DNA of 14,356 nucleotides from an uncultured Campylobacter sp. (GCF_938031315.1 NZ_CALHHT010000021.1:1-14356), one strand, 5' to 3'; counted from the stretch's first letter, positions 6,763 to 14,073 are shown. Notes: generated by a model not told the origin, from the letters alone. Numbers and translations are program-made.

Positions 6763-7245
6763 ATGGAAGAAAAAGATAAAGCGCTAAAAAAGATCGACAA
6801 AGCGAGCGAATTTTTCGGGCTGGATAGCTCGAAAAGGACGGTTTTTGAAATTTCGCAGGGCGAGGACAACGAGAAAAAACTCACTTTAAAAAGCGGCTCG
6901 TGGAGCGACGAGGAGCCGTGGTTCGGCATTGACGAAAATAACGAAGTACACACGATGATCTCGATAAAATCGCTTGCAAATCTCATTGCCGCGACCAAAA
7001 ACGCGATGCAGGAAAATTTTAATCTCAAGCTTGAGCGCTCGATCTTGCAGCATACGCCGGTGGATTTCGGTGACGCGTGGATCGTGTGCATGGACGAGAT
7101 CAGAAGGCTAACGGGCGCAGATCCGAGTGCAAAAAGATTAAGCTTAGACGTCGATGCCGTCGTCTCGCGCGTAAAAAGCCTGCATCCGAACCTTTTCATC
7201 GACATCGAAGAGCTTATCAAAACCAAGGCGGGCGGCCGTGAATAG
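6763..7245 (+). CDS. DUF2603/UPF0763-like epsilonproteobacterial protein
   Basis: The 160-residue soluble protein resembles, from memory, Cj0993c of C. jejuni and the DUF2603 (UPF0763) family, which is restricted to epsilonproteobacteria and has no known function. It has an N-terminal charged helix, a central beta-rich part (KLTLKSGSWSDEEPWFG, then HTMISIKSLANLIAAT) and a C-terminal helical part ending in an acidic helix. There is no signal peptide, membrane segment or metal motif. A strong AGGAGAACGC precedes the ATG. It sits directly before hemN and overlaps it by 8 bases, the same order I recall for C. jejuni, so a role near HemN is possible but unproven. Confidence 0.85.
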   Translation: MEEKDKALKKIDKASEFFGLDSSKRTVFEISQGEDNEKKLTLKSGSWSDEEPWFGIDENNEVHTMISIKSLANLIAATKNAMQENFNLKLERSILQHTPVDFGDAWIVCMDEIRRLTGADPSAKRLSLDVDAVVSRVKSLHPNLFIDIEELIKTKAGGRE

Positions 7246-8602
7246 CATAGACTTCGACGCTTACGCGAAATTTTCGCGCCCAGGGCCCCGCTACACGAGC
7301 TATCCGACCGCTTTGGAATTTAGCGAAAATTTCAGCTACGACGGGTATTTGAACGAGCTGAAAAATCAGAAAAGCTCTACGCCGCTGTCGCTTTACTTTC
7401 ACATGCCGTTTTGCCGCTCCGCCTGTTATTTTTGCGGCTGCAACGTAATCTACACCGGTAAGCGCGACAAGATGGATCGGTATTTGGACTATATCGAGCG
7501 CGAAATGCAAATTTTAAGCGGCATCGTGGACGGCTCCAGGCAGGTTGTGCAGATGCACTTCGGTGGCGGCACGCCTACATATTTTAGCGCCGAACAGCTC
7601 GCGCGCCACATAAAAAATATCAAAAAATATTTTAAAAACTTCAGCTCCGAAGCCGAGATCAGTTGCGAGATCGATCCGCGGTTTTTAAACGCCGAGCAGC
7701 TTGACGTGCTAGTTTCAAACGGCTTTAACCGCATAAGCTATGGCGTGCAGGACTTCGACGAGCGCGTGCAAAAGGAGATCCATCGCATCCAGCCTTTCGA
7801 GCTTACGAGGGACGTCATAGCCATGGCGCGCGAGAGGGGGATAAAATCGATAAATATGGATCTGATCTACGGCCTTCCGTATCAGAGCCTAGCTAGCTTT
7901 AAGCGCACGCTGGAGCTTGCGCTTTCGCTTGATCCGGACCGCTTTGCGATCTTTAACTACGCGCACGTGCCGTGGATCAAAAAATCTATGCGTAAATTTG
8001 ACGAAACGACCCTGCCGGAGCCTAAAGTGAAGCTTGAAATTTTAAAATTTACGCACGATTTTTTGAGCGCGAACGGATATGAGATGATCGGTATGGATCA
8101 CTACTCAAAGCCCGCGGACGAGCTTCATACCGCGCTTAAAAACGGCTCGCTGCACCGTAATTTCCAAGGCTATACGACCAAGGGCGGCGCCGATCTGATC
8201 GGCATCGGGCTAACCAGCATCGGCGAGGGCGCGCGCCACTATGCGCAAAATTTTAAAGATATGGACGCGTATGAAGCTGCGATCGATGCGGGCAGGCTGC
8301 CGTATTGCAAGGGCATTTTGCTAAATGAAGAGGATCTGCTGCGCAAAGAGGTGATTATGGGGCTGATGAGTAATTTTTGCGTTGATATAGAGGCGATCGA
8401 GGAGAAATTTAAGATAAAATTTTTCGAGCATTTCGGCGCGAGCCTAAAGCAGCTTGAGGCGCTAAAGGATTTCGTGCAAGTCTCGCCGCATAGAATTTCG
8501 GTAACGCCTACCGGCACGCTTTTGATCCGTAATATCGCGATGTGCTTTGATGAGTATATGGGTAAAAATTTGGGTGAAAAGCGCTTTTCTAAAACCGTTT
8601 AA
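7238..8602 (+). CDS. hemN: Oxygen-independent coproporphyrinogen III oxidase
   Basis: HemN is a radical-SAM enzyme that decarboxylates two propionates of coproporphyrinogen III to vinyl groups without oxygen, making protoporphyrinogen IX. The 454 residues match E. coli HemN (457) from end to end, including GPRYTSYPTALEFSE near the start. The radical-SAM cluster motif is at Cys59, Cys63 and Cys66 with the extra HemN cysteine Cys68 (CRSACYFCGC). GGGTPTYF follows at 109-116, and HRNFQGYTT and RNIAMCFD near the end are typical of true HemN rather than HemW. The start is a GTG at 7238, inside the preceding gene, with AAGGCGGGC upstream. An 8-base overlap suggests translational coupling. It fits microaerobic or anaerobic growth. 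Confidence 0.97.
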   Translation: MNSIDFDAYAKFSRPGPRYTSYPTALEFSENFSYDGYLNELKNQKSSTPLSLYFHMPFCRSACYFCGCNVIYTGKRDKMDRYLDYIEREMQILSGIVDGSRQVVQMHFGGGTPTYFSAEQLARHIKNIKKYFKNFSSEAEISCEIDPRFLNAEQLDVLVSNGFNRISYGVQDFDERVQKEIHRIQPFELTRDVIAMARERGIKSINMDLIYGLPYQSLASFKRTLELALSLDPDRFAIFNYAHVPWIKKSMRKFDETTLPEPKVKLEILKFTHDFLSANGYEMIGMDHYSKPADELHTALKNGSLHRNFQGYTTKGGADLIGIGLTSIGEGARHYAQNFKDMDAYEAAIDAGRLPYCKGILLNEEDLLRKEVIMGLMSNFCVDIEAIEEKFKIKFFEHFGASLKQLEALKDFVQVSPHRISVTPTGTLLIRNIAMCFDEYMGKNLGEKRFSKTV

Positions 8603-8613
8603 GCGGCGCGGCT

Positions 8614-9918
8614 ATGAGTAGGGCAAAGCTTGGAGCGTTCGATTTTGCGGCACTTAGCGAGCGTTGCGTAAAATGTGGTAAATGCATCCAAGTCTGCACG
8701 ATTCATGGCATTAACGGCGATGAAGTAACGAGCCCACGCGGATTTGTGGATCTTTTGGGTGCTTACGGCAGAAATGAGCTAAAGCTTGATAAAAACACTA
8801 AGAAAATTTTTGAGAGCTGCTTTTTATGCACCAACTGCGTAGATATTTGCGGTGAGTCTTTGCCCATAGATACGGCGATTGAGAATATTCGCGCGCGCAT
8901 TGCGGAGAAATTTGGCATCGCGTGGTACAAAAAAGCTGCGTTTTGGCTGCTCGGGCACCGCAAAGCGCTGGATCTAGCAGCAGCGCTTGGATACGTGTTT
9001 CTTAGCTGTGGCTTTAAGATGCGAAAAGATACGCAAAGCTCTATGTCGCCTAGATTTGGCTTACCACTACTTAAAAAAGAGCGCTTGTTGCCTGCTCCTG
9101 CGAAAAAGAGCTTTATGAACTCGTACGCAGAATTTATCGACAACGGCGGCGAAAAAACTATCGGAATTTTTATAGGCTGCATGGCAAACTACGCTTACAC
9201 GGGCGTAGGCGAGGCGATTTTACATATCGCGCGAGCGCTAAAGCTAAACGTAAATTTGATGAAGGAACAAGCCTGTTGCGGTGCTCCTGCGTATTTTACG
9301 GGAGATTTTGCGGCGGTTGAACGCGTGGCAAAATTTAATATAGCATATTTCGAAAAAGCTCTGCCTGCTCTTGATGCGATTATCGTGCCCGAGGCTACGT
9401 GCTCTGCGATGTTGCGGGTGGATTACGCGCATTTTTTTGAAAACGAGCCGCAATGGAAAGCCCGTGCGCAAAAGCTTGCGAGTAAAATTTTTATGGCGAG
9501 CGAATACTTTTATAAATTTACAAACTTAAGTGATCTTTTGATGCGCCGCGGCAAAAGGGCTTTAGCGATTACTTATCACGATCCGTGCCATGCCCGCAAA
9601 ATGCAGGGTATTTGGAAAGAACCGCGCGGCTTGCTCGCTCAAAACTACGAAATAACCGAGATGGATGAGCTTAATAAATGCTGCGGATTTGGCGGCGTGA
9701 CGATGCAAACCGAGCGTTACGAGCTCGCGCGCGCAGCGGGATTAGCTAAGGCGCGCGCAATGGCGGATCTACCCGTGCGCGTAGTTTCCGCCGAGTGCAG
9801 CGCGTGCAGGATGCAGCTAAATAATTCGCTTTCTTTAAGCGGCTCGCAGACGAGGTGCGTAAATCCGTTGGAGCTCATCGCTGAGGCGCTTATGGGCGAG
9901 GAAAATTCCAATGGATAA
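8614..9918 (+). CDS. Ferredoxin-type CCG-domain Fe-S oxidoreductase subunit
   Basis: The 434-residue protein has two N-terminal [4Fe-4S] motifs, Cys18/21/24/28 (CVKCGKCIQVC) and Cys69/72/75/79 (CFLCTNCVDIC). Two CCG domains of the HdrB/GlpC/GlcF/LutA type follow. The first has Cys189, Cys221-Cys222-Gly and Cys263, but its last pair reads CSAM, lacking the final cysteine. The second is complete: Cys325, Cys356-Cys357-Gly, and Cys395/Cys398. Such proteins pass electrons between a dehydrogenase and quinones or disulfides. No flavin dehydrogenase partner is adjacent. It starts 11 bases after hemN with a poor ribosome binding site, and corresponds, from memory, to Cj0991c, also next to hemN. An electron-transfer role is clear; the substrate is not. 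Confidence 0.9.
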   Translation: MSRAKLGAFDFAALSERCVKCGKCIQVCTIHGINGDEVTSPRGFVDLLGAYGRNELKLDKNTKKIFESCFLCTNCVDICGESLPIDTAIENIRARIAEKFGIAWYKKAAFWLLGHRKALDLAAALGYVFLSCGFKMRKDTQSSMSPRFGLPLLKKERLLPAPAKKSFMNSYAEFIDNGGEKTIGIFIGCMANYAYTGVGEAILHIARALKLNVNLMKEQACCGAPAYFTGDFAAVERVAKFNIAYFEKALPALDAIIVPEATCSAMLRVDYAHFFENEPQWKARAQKLASKIFMASEYFYKFTNLSDLLMRRGKRALAITYHDPCHARKMQGIWKEPRGLLAQNYEITEMDELNKCCGFGGVTMQTERYELARAAGLAKARAMADLPVRVVSAECSACRMQLNNSLSLSGSQTRCVNPLELIAEALMGEENSNG

Positions 9919-10484
9919 AATTTAACATTTGTGAAATTCCTGGATTTAGTTTTTAAAAATTATGATTAAATTTTATCGTTAGCTTGCAGAGGTTGTGGTC
10001 TGCGCTTTTGGGCTTTTGACAAAATAGCCTGAAGTGGTGCACGGGGCGGCAAGCCCACAGGTTTTGCTCTGCGGTGGGGTTGATTAATATGATTTTAAAT
10101 ACTAAAATTTTGTGGTTTAGAATTTTGTTGAGGGATTTGCGCAAAATTTTAAGTAGTTGAATTAGGGATGGATTTTGGCAGAATTTTAATTTTATGTGGC
10201 ATTATTTGAAATTCTATGGAATTTGTGCTGTGAGCAAATAGCTAGAATTTTGATTTATTGATTTGCGTGGATTTGCGTGGCGGAGCAGGCTTAAAGCGCG
10301 AATTTTAAATTTCGTAAAATTTAAGAATTAGTTACGTATGAGCTTCTTCTACTTCGCGGTTTCGACGTTGCGGCAAAATTTCTTTCAAAAATGCCAAAGT
10401 ATGCATAAAATATACTCACAATTTTTAGCACGAGATATTTGGCAAAAAGGCTAAGCTAGCGAGATCATGGATTTAAATTTAATT
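9919..10484. other. Long gene-free interval
   Basis: No gene is supported in these 566 bases. Most of it is AT-rich with many AAAATTTT-like words. The exception is a GC-rich island at about 9981-10080 that can fold into several hairpins. A 10-base tandem duplication (ATTTGCGTGG twice) occurs at 10261-10280, and a loose inverted repeat (AATTTTG at 10121-10127, CAAAATT at 10142-10148) lies upstream of it. A short minus-strand frame at 9953-10144 has no ribosome binding site and looks non-coding. Confidence 0.6.
9981..10080. other. Foldable GC-rich island, candidate structured RNA
   Basis: Within the gene-free interval, GCAGAG at 9986-9991 can pair with CTCTGC at 10067-10072. Together they enclose a hairpin GGGC(10010-10013)/GCCT(10027-10030), extended by TTTT/AAAA, and a hairpin GGGC(10044-10047)/GCCC(10053-10056). 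This resembles a multibranch fold. It does not match the SRP, 6S, tmRNA or riboswitch signatures I know. Strand and promoter are not clear. The structure is my own hand pairing. Confidence 0.3.
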
Positions 10485-10697
10485 TTATTCTTGCTCTTTT
10501 GCGTCATCTTCAGAGTCCAGCTTTGCTTCTTCGATCAAGAGCCTGTTGGCTTCGGTAGCCTTTTTTATCTCGCTTAAGTTTTCTTCTATCTTATTTAGGC
10601 GCTTTTCAAGGGTATTTAGACGCTTTTCGGAGCGGGAGATAAAATAATAAATCAAATAAATCATAAAAACTATTATGATCCAAGGTACGATTTTCAT
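10485..10697 (-). CDS. Small membrane-anchored coiled-coil protein
   Basis: This 70-residue protein has an N-terminal membrane helix (about residues 4-20, MKIVPWIIIVFMIYLIYYF). A charged helix follows with heptad-like spacing of leucines and isoleucines (about 24-60, including EKRLNTLEKRLNKIEENL), then a very acidic tail. This suggests a coiled coil anchored to the inner membrane. I chose the ATG at 10697 because TAAGGAATTTTAT lies just upstream. The frame runs open to 10781, but that extension would reach into the tRNA promoter. A TGCTATAAT extended -10 lies about 30 bases upstream. It diverges from the tRNA-tuf operon. No named family is recognised. Confidence 0.82.
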   Translation of the reverse strand: MKIVPWIIIVFMIYLIYYFISRSEKRLNTLEKRLNKIEENLSEIKKATEANRLLIEEAKLDSEDDAKEQE

Positions 10698-10728
10698 ATA
10701 AAATTCCTTAAAATTTAAAATTGCGCGC

Positions 10729-10737
10729 ATTATAGCA
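10729..10737 (-). promoter_or_regulatory. Extended -10 promoter for the coiled-coil gene
   Basis: On the minus strand TGCTATAAT reads as an extended -10 element, with A/T-rich sequence in place of a clear -35. This is usual for Campylobacter sigma-70 promoters. It lies about 30 bases before the start of the 70-residue gene. Confidence 0.6.
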
Positions 10738-10774
10738 GAAATTTTATGAAATTTTAAAATAGGCTGTTTTAGCC

Positions 10775-10803
10775 TTGACAATTGGGGATTTTTCGGTTAT
10801 AAT
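10775..10803 (+). promoter_or_regulatory. Consensus sigma-70 promoter of the tRNA-tuf operon
   Basis: TTGACA (10775-10780) and TATAAT (10798-10803) are both perfect consensus and are separated by exactly 17 bases. Transcription would start about 7 bases later, some 14 bases before the first tRNA. A small inverted repeat (AGGCT-GTTTT-AGCCT, 10761-10775) abuts the -35 box. A full -35 is unusual in Campylobacter and fits a very strong stable-RNA promoter. Confidence 0.88.
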
Positions 10804-10823
10804 TGCCACTTCAATTTCAAAAT

Positions 10824-10899
10824 GCTGGTGTAGCTCAGCTGGTAGAGCTACTGCCTTGTAAGCAGTGGGTCGGCGGTTCGATCCCGTCCACCAGCTCCA
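10824..10899 (+). tRNA. tRNA-Thr (anticodon TGT)
   Basis: The 76-base cloverleaf has a 7-base acceptor stem (GCTGGTG with CACCAGC), discriminator T and an encoded CCA. The anticodon loop CTTGTAA gives TGT, reading ACA and probably other threonine codons. GGTTCGATC forms the T arm. It is the first of four tRNAs in the operon. Confidence 0.97.
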
Positions 10900-10935
10900 T
10901 TTTTTGTAACAGTGTTTGACCAGATTTCATCAAAG

Positions 10936-11020
<85 letters not shown>

Positions 11021-11032
11021 TGAATTTTTGAT

Positions 11033-11109
11033 GCGGGATTAGCTCAGTTGGCTAGAGCATCAGCCTTCCAAGCTGAGGGTCGCGGGTTCGAGCCCCGTTT
11101 CCCGCTCCA
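11033..11109 (+). tRNA. tRNA-Gly (anticodon TCC)
   Basis: The 77-base cloverleaf has GCGGGAT opposite TTCCCGC, discriminator T and an encoded CCA. The anticodon loop CTTCCAA gives TCC. Acceptor pair 7-66 is a U-U mismatch; the other six pairs are sound. The T arm is GCGGGTTCGAGCCCCGT with one G-U pair. Confidence 0.96.
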
Positions 11110-11222
11110 CCATTTAGGTTTACTGGGAGCTGTAAAACTTAACTGCTTTTATATGCTTACATAATCTAAATTTTGGTCGCATTGTTGGGTATTGGTAGCG
11201 ATTTCTCTTTGCCTGAGTTTAG

Positions 11223-11297
<75 letters not shown>

Positions 11298-11353
11298 TAA
11301 AATAGAGTCGCTTAGTTTGTTGTGTAATCCACAAATCAATAACGGAGGATATG

Positions 11354-12553
11354 ATGGCTAAAGAAAAATTTAATCGTAACAAGCCACACGTAAACATTGG
11401 TACCATCGGTCACGTTGACCATGGTAAGACTACTTTGACAGCTGCTATTTCTGCTGTTCTTTCCAGGAAGGGTCTAGCCGAGCTAAAGGACTACGACAAT
11501 ATCGATAACGCTCCAGAGGAAAAAGAGCGCGGTATCACTATCGCTACGTCTCACATCGAATATGAGACCGAGAAACGTCACTATGCTCACGTTGACTGCC
11601 CTGGCCACGCCGACTACGTAAAAAATATGATTACCGGTGCGGCTCAGATGGACGGCGCTATTTTAGTTGTTTCCGCCGCAGATGGTCCTATGCCTCAAAC
11701 TCGCGAGCACATCTTGCTTTCTCGCCAAGTAGGCGTTCCTTATATCGTAGTTTTTCTAAACAAAACCGATATGGTCGATGATCCGGATCTTTTAGAGCTA
11801 GTTGAAGAGGAAGTTAGAGATCTTTTAAAAGAGTATAAATTCCCTGGCGACGAGACCCCAATCATTAAAGGCTCTGCTCTTAAAGCTCTTGAGGAAGCGA
11901 AAGCCGGGCAAGACGGCGAATGGTCTGCAAAGATTATGGAGCTTATGGATGCGGTTGATAGCTATATTCCAACTCCTGTTCGCGATACTGATAAAGATTT
12001 CCTTCTTCCGATCGAAGATATTTTCTCGATTTCCGGTCGCGGTACCGTTGTAACTGGTAGAATCGAAAAAGGTATTGTTAAAGTTGGCGATACTATCGAG
12101 ATCGTAGGTATTAAACCTACTCAAACTACTACCGTTACCGGCGTTGAGATGTTTAGAAAAGAGATGGATCAGGGTGAGGCCGGCGATAACGTAGGCGTTT
12201 TATTGCGCGGTACTAAGAAAGAGGAAGTAGAGCGCGGTATGGTTCTATGCAAACCTAAATCGATCACTCCTCATACTAAATTTGAGGGCGAGGTTTATAT
12301 CCTAACTAAAGAAGAGGGCGGACGCCATACTCCATTCTTTAATAATTATAGACCGCAGTTTTACGTTCGTACTACAGATGTTACCGGTTCGATTACTCTT
12401 CCTGAGGGAACCGAGATGGTAATGCCTGGCGACAACGTTAAAATTACCGTTGAGCTAATCGCTCCGATCGCTCTTGAGCAAGGTACTCGCTTCGCGATTC
12501 GCGAAGGCGGTCATACCGTAGGTTCAGGCGTCGTTTCGAAAATCATCGCTTAA
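11354..12553 (+). CDS. tuf: Elongation factor Tu
   Basis: EF-Tu carries aminoacyl-tRNA to the ribosome and hydrolyses GTP on codon recognition. The 399 residues include GHVDHGKT (19-26), the effector region with EKERGITI, DCPGH (81-85) and NKTD (136-139). Domains 2 and 3 are complete to the C-terminal VVSKIIA. Two ATGs are adjacent at 11351 and 11354. I chose the second because MAKEKFNRNKPHVN is the conserved start and GGAGG at 11344-11348 is better spaced from it (5 bases against 2). It follows four tRNAs in the order of the E. coli tufB operon and is likely co-transcribed with them. A perfect hairpin terminator follows. Codon choice is more restricted than in its neighbours, as expected for high expression. 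Confidence 0.99.
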   Translation: MAKEKFNRNKPHVNIGTIGHVDHGKTTLTAAISAVLSRKGLAELKDYDNIDNAPEEKERGITIATSHIEYETEKRHYAHVDCPGHADYVKNMITGAAQMDGAILVVSAADGPMPQTREHILLSRQVGVPYIVVFLNKTDMVDDPDLLELVEEEVRDLLKEYKFPGDETPIIKGSALKALEEAKAGQDGEWSAKIMELMDAVDSYIPTPVRDTDKDFLLPIEDIFSISGRGTVVTGRIEKGIVKVGDTIEIVGIKPTQTTTVTGVEMFRKEMDQGEAGDNVGVLLRGTKKEEVERGMVLCKPKSITPHTKFEGEVYILTKEEGGRHTPFFNNYRPQFYVRTTDVTGSITLPEGTEMVMPGDNVKITVELIAPIALEQGTRFAIREGGHTVGSGVVSKIIA

Positions 12554-12559
12554 TTTTTT

Positions 12560-12593
12560 GCAAGCGGAATTTTAAAATTCCGCTTGCTTTTTT
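12560..12593 (+). terminator. Strong rho-independent terminator after tuf
   Basis: A perfect 28-base dyad (12560-12587; left half GCAAGCGGAATTTT, right half AAAATTCCGCTTGC) begins 6 bases after the tuf stop and is followed by six T. It would give about a 12-base stem with a TTAA loop. The rpmG ribosome binding site follows almost at once. Confidence 0.9.
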
Positions 12594-12608
12594 ATTCAAG
12601 GAAACCAA

Positions 12609-12782
12609 ATGGCAAAGAATTCAAGTAGAGTAAAGGTCGGATTAAAATGCTCCGAAAGTGGCGATATTAACTATACTACTTATAAAAACAGCAAAACTAC
12701 GACCGAAAAACTAGAACTTAAAAAATATTGCCCTAGATTAAAAAAGCACACGCTTCATAAAGAAGTAAAGTTAAAAGGCTAA
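12609..12782 (+). CDS. rpmG: Large-subunit ribosomal protein bL33
   Basis: The 57-residue basic protein carries the bL33 core NYTTYKNSKTTTEKLELKKY and ends HKEVKLKG. Zinc-binding bL33 has two CxxC pairs; here only Cys14 (KCSES) and Cys41 (YCPRL) remain, one of each pair, so zinc binding is probably lost. AAGGAAA lies 6 bases before the ATG. The gene sits between the tuf terminator and tRNA-Trp, a common bacterial arrangement leading to secE-nusG. It is short but unmistakable. Confidence 0.96.
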   Translation: MAKNSSRVKVGLKCSESGDINYTTYKNSKTTTEKLELKKYCPRLKKHTLHKEVKLKG

Positions 12783-12789
12783 TTGTTAT

Positions 12790-12865
12790 AGGGCAATAGC
12801 TCCAACGGTAGAGCGCCGGATTCCAAATCCGATGGTTGGGGGTTCGAATCCCTCTTGCCCTGCCA
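12790..12865 (+). tRNA. tRNA-Trp (anticodon CCA)
   Basis: The 76-base cloverleaf has the acceptor stem AGGGCAA with TTGCCCT, discriminator G and an encoded CCA. The anticodon loop TTCCAAA gives CCA. Pair 27-43 of the anticodon stem is C-A, a mismatch; the other four pairs are good. It lies 7 bases after rpmG and 12 before secE, inside the protein operon. Confidence 0.97.
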
Positions 12866-12877
12866 CGAGGATTGGGT

Positions 12878-13051
12878 ATGGAAAAAGTAAAAGAGTATTA
12901 TAAACAAGCAAAAGTAGAGTTAGATAAGGTAATTTTCCCGACTAAAGATCAGACTAAAACAGCATATATCTCTGTGGTCGTCGTAGTCGTAGTTATCGCA
13001 CTGTTTTTAGCGCTAGTGGATCTGATTATGTCCGCTTTGATAACGGCTTAA
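12878..13051 (+). CDS. secE: Preprotein translocase subunit SecE
   Basis: SecE clamps SecY in the protein-translocating channel of the inner membrane. The 57-residue protein is the short, single-helix form. An amphipathic N-terminal part (MEKVKEYYKQAKVELDKV) with the conserved VIFPTKDQT leads into one membrane helix (about 31-54, with a run of valines). I chose the ATG at 12878 because GAGGA lies 6 bases upstream. A longer frame would read through tRNA-Trp (GVRIPLALPR, a typical tRNA translation artefact). nusG follows after 13 bases. Confidence 0.96.
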   Translation: MEKVKEYYKQAKVELDKVIFPTKDQTKTAYISVVVVVVVIALFLALVDLIMSALITA

Positions 13052-13064
13052 GCAAGGATACAAT

Positions 13065-13595
13065 ATGGCAAATAAATGGTATGCGATACAAACTTACGCC
13101 GGCAGCGAGATGGCGGTAAAGCGCGCGATAGAGGCGCTAAAAGAGGACGAAGCACTTGAGGCTAAGATCGGCGAAGTGCTAGTGCCTACCGAAGATGTTA
13201 TAGAGGTCAAAAATACAAAGCAAACCATTAAAGAGCGTAGCTTATATCCAGGGTATTGTTTTGCAAATTTAGATCTGGATACCACTTTATGGCATAGAAT
13301 TCAGATGCTGCCTAAGGTCAGTCGCTTTATCGGCGAGGCGAAAAAGCCATCTCCGCTACCGGAAAAGGATATCGAAATAATTCTAGAAAAGATCAATAAT
13401 CGCGAGGCTCCTAAGCCCAAGATTAATTTTGATGAGGGCGAGACGGTTAGGATCGTCGATGGGCCTTTTGCTAATTTCAACGGCATCGTAGAAGAGTATG
13501 ATATGATCCACGGCAAGCTTCGCCTCAATGTTTCGATCTTCGGACGAAGCACGCCGATTGAAATTTCATACTCGCAAGTTGAAAAGATTATTTAA
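13065..13595 (+). CDS. nusG: Transcription termination/antitermination factor NusG
   Basis: NusG binds RNA polymerase, suppresses pausing and links it to Rho or the ribosome. The 176 residues have an NGN domain at about 4-100, starting KWYAIQTYAGSE and containing YPGYCFA at 61-67. A KOW domain lies at about 123-176 (GETVRIVDGPFANFNGIVEE). The length and both domains are normal. AAGGAT precedes the ATG. The gene sits between secE and rplK as in most bacteria. Confidence 0.98.
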   Translation: MANKWYAIQTYAGSEMAVKRAIEALKEDEALEAKIGEVLVPTEDVIEVKNTKQTIKERSLYPGYCFANLDLDTTLWHRIQMLPKVSRFIGEAKKPSPLPEKDIEIILEKINNREAPKPKINFDEGETVRIVDGPFANFNGIVEEYDMIHGKLRLNVSIFGRSTPIEISYSQVEKII

Positions 13596-13615
13596 ATTTT
13601 ATAAGGAGTAAATTT

Positions 13616-14041
13616 ATGGCTAAGAAAGTTGTTGGCGAAATCAAGCTGCAAATAGCGGCCGCAAAAGCAAATCCAAGCCCGCCGGTAGGTCCTGCGCTAG
13701 GTCAAAAGGGCGTTAATATTATGGAATTTTGCAAAGCGTTTAACGAGCGAACCAAAGATATGGCAGGCTTCAACATTCCTGTTATTATTACGGTTTACGC
13801 CGATAAAAGCTTTACTTTCATCACTAAGCAACCGCCTGCGACGGATTTGATCAAAAAAGCGGCGAAGATAGATAAAGGTTCGGACAACCCTCTTAAAAAG
13901 AAGGTAGCGTCCCTAACTAAGGCTCAAGTTTTAGAGATCGTCGAGAAAAAGATCGCCGATCTGAATACCAAAGATAGAGAGCAGGCTGCTAGGATTATAG
14001 CGGGTTCGGCTCGTTCTATGGGTATTACGGTCACTGACTAG
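13616..14041 (+). CDS. rplK: Large-subunit ribosomal protein uL11
   Basis: uL11 forms the base of the ribosomal stalk and the GTPase-associated centre with 23S rRNA. The 141 residues are full length. The proline-rich N-terminal domain includes NPSPPVGPALGQKGVNIMEF (about 19-38), and the C-terminal RNA-binding domain has KQPPATDLIKKAA and the end IIAGSARSMGITVTD. AAGGAG precedes the ATG. The TAG stop overlaps a potential pseudoknot, and rplA starts 56 bases later. Confidence 0.98.
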   Translation: MAKKVVGEIKLQIAAAKANPSPPVGPALGQKGVNIMEFCKAFNERTKDMAGFNIPVIITVYADKSFTFITKQPPATDLIKKAAKIDKGSDNPLKKKVASLTKAQVLEIVEKKIADLNTKDREQAARIIAGSARSMGITVTD

Positions 14042-14073
14042 ACCTTTTGACCGCTAAGGTTTAAAAAAGCGGT
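14040..14073 (+). promoter_or_regulatory. Candidate H-type RNA pseudoknot between rplK and rplA
   Basis: Stem 1 pairs 14040-14046 with 14056-14062 (7 pairs, one G-U). Stem 2 pairs 14050-14055 (ACCGCT, in the loop of stem 1) with 14068-14073 (AGCGGT), 6 pairs. The loops are 3, 0 and 5 bases, the last being five A. These lengths suit a classical H-type pseudoknot. It begins within the rplK stop codon and ends 24 bases before the rplA start. It has no T tract, so it is not a terminator. Confidence 0.4.

Noticed and set aside
9953..10144. A 63-residue minus-strand open frame in the long gene-free interval
   Set aside because: No ribosome binding site, no recognisable domain, and odd composition made of AT-rich ends and the GC-rich island.
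12836..12877. An N-terminal extension of SecE starting inside tRNA-Trp
   Set aside because: The extension translates the tRNA T arm; the ATG at 12878 has its own ribosome binding site and gives the normal SecE start.
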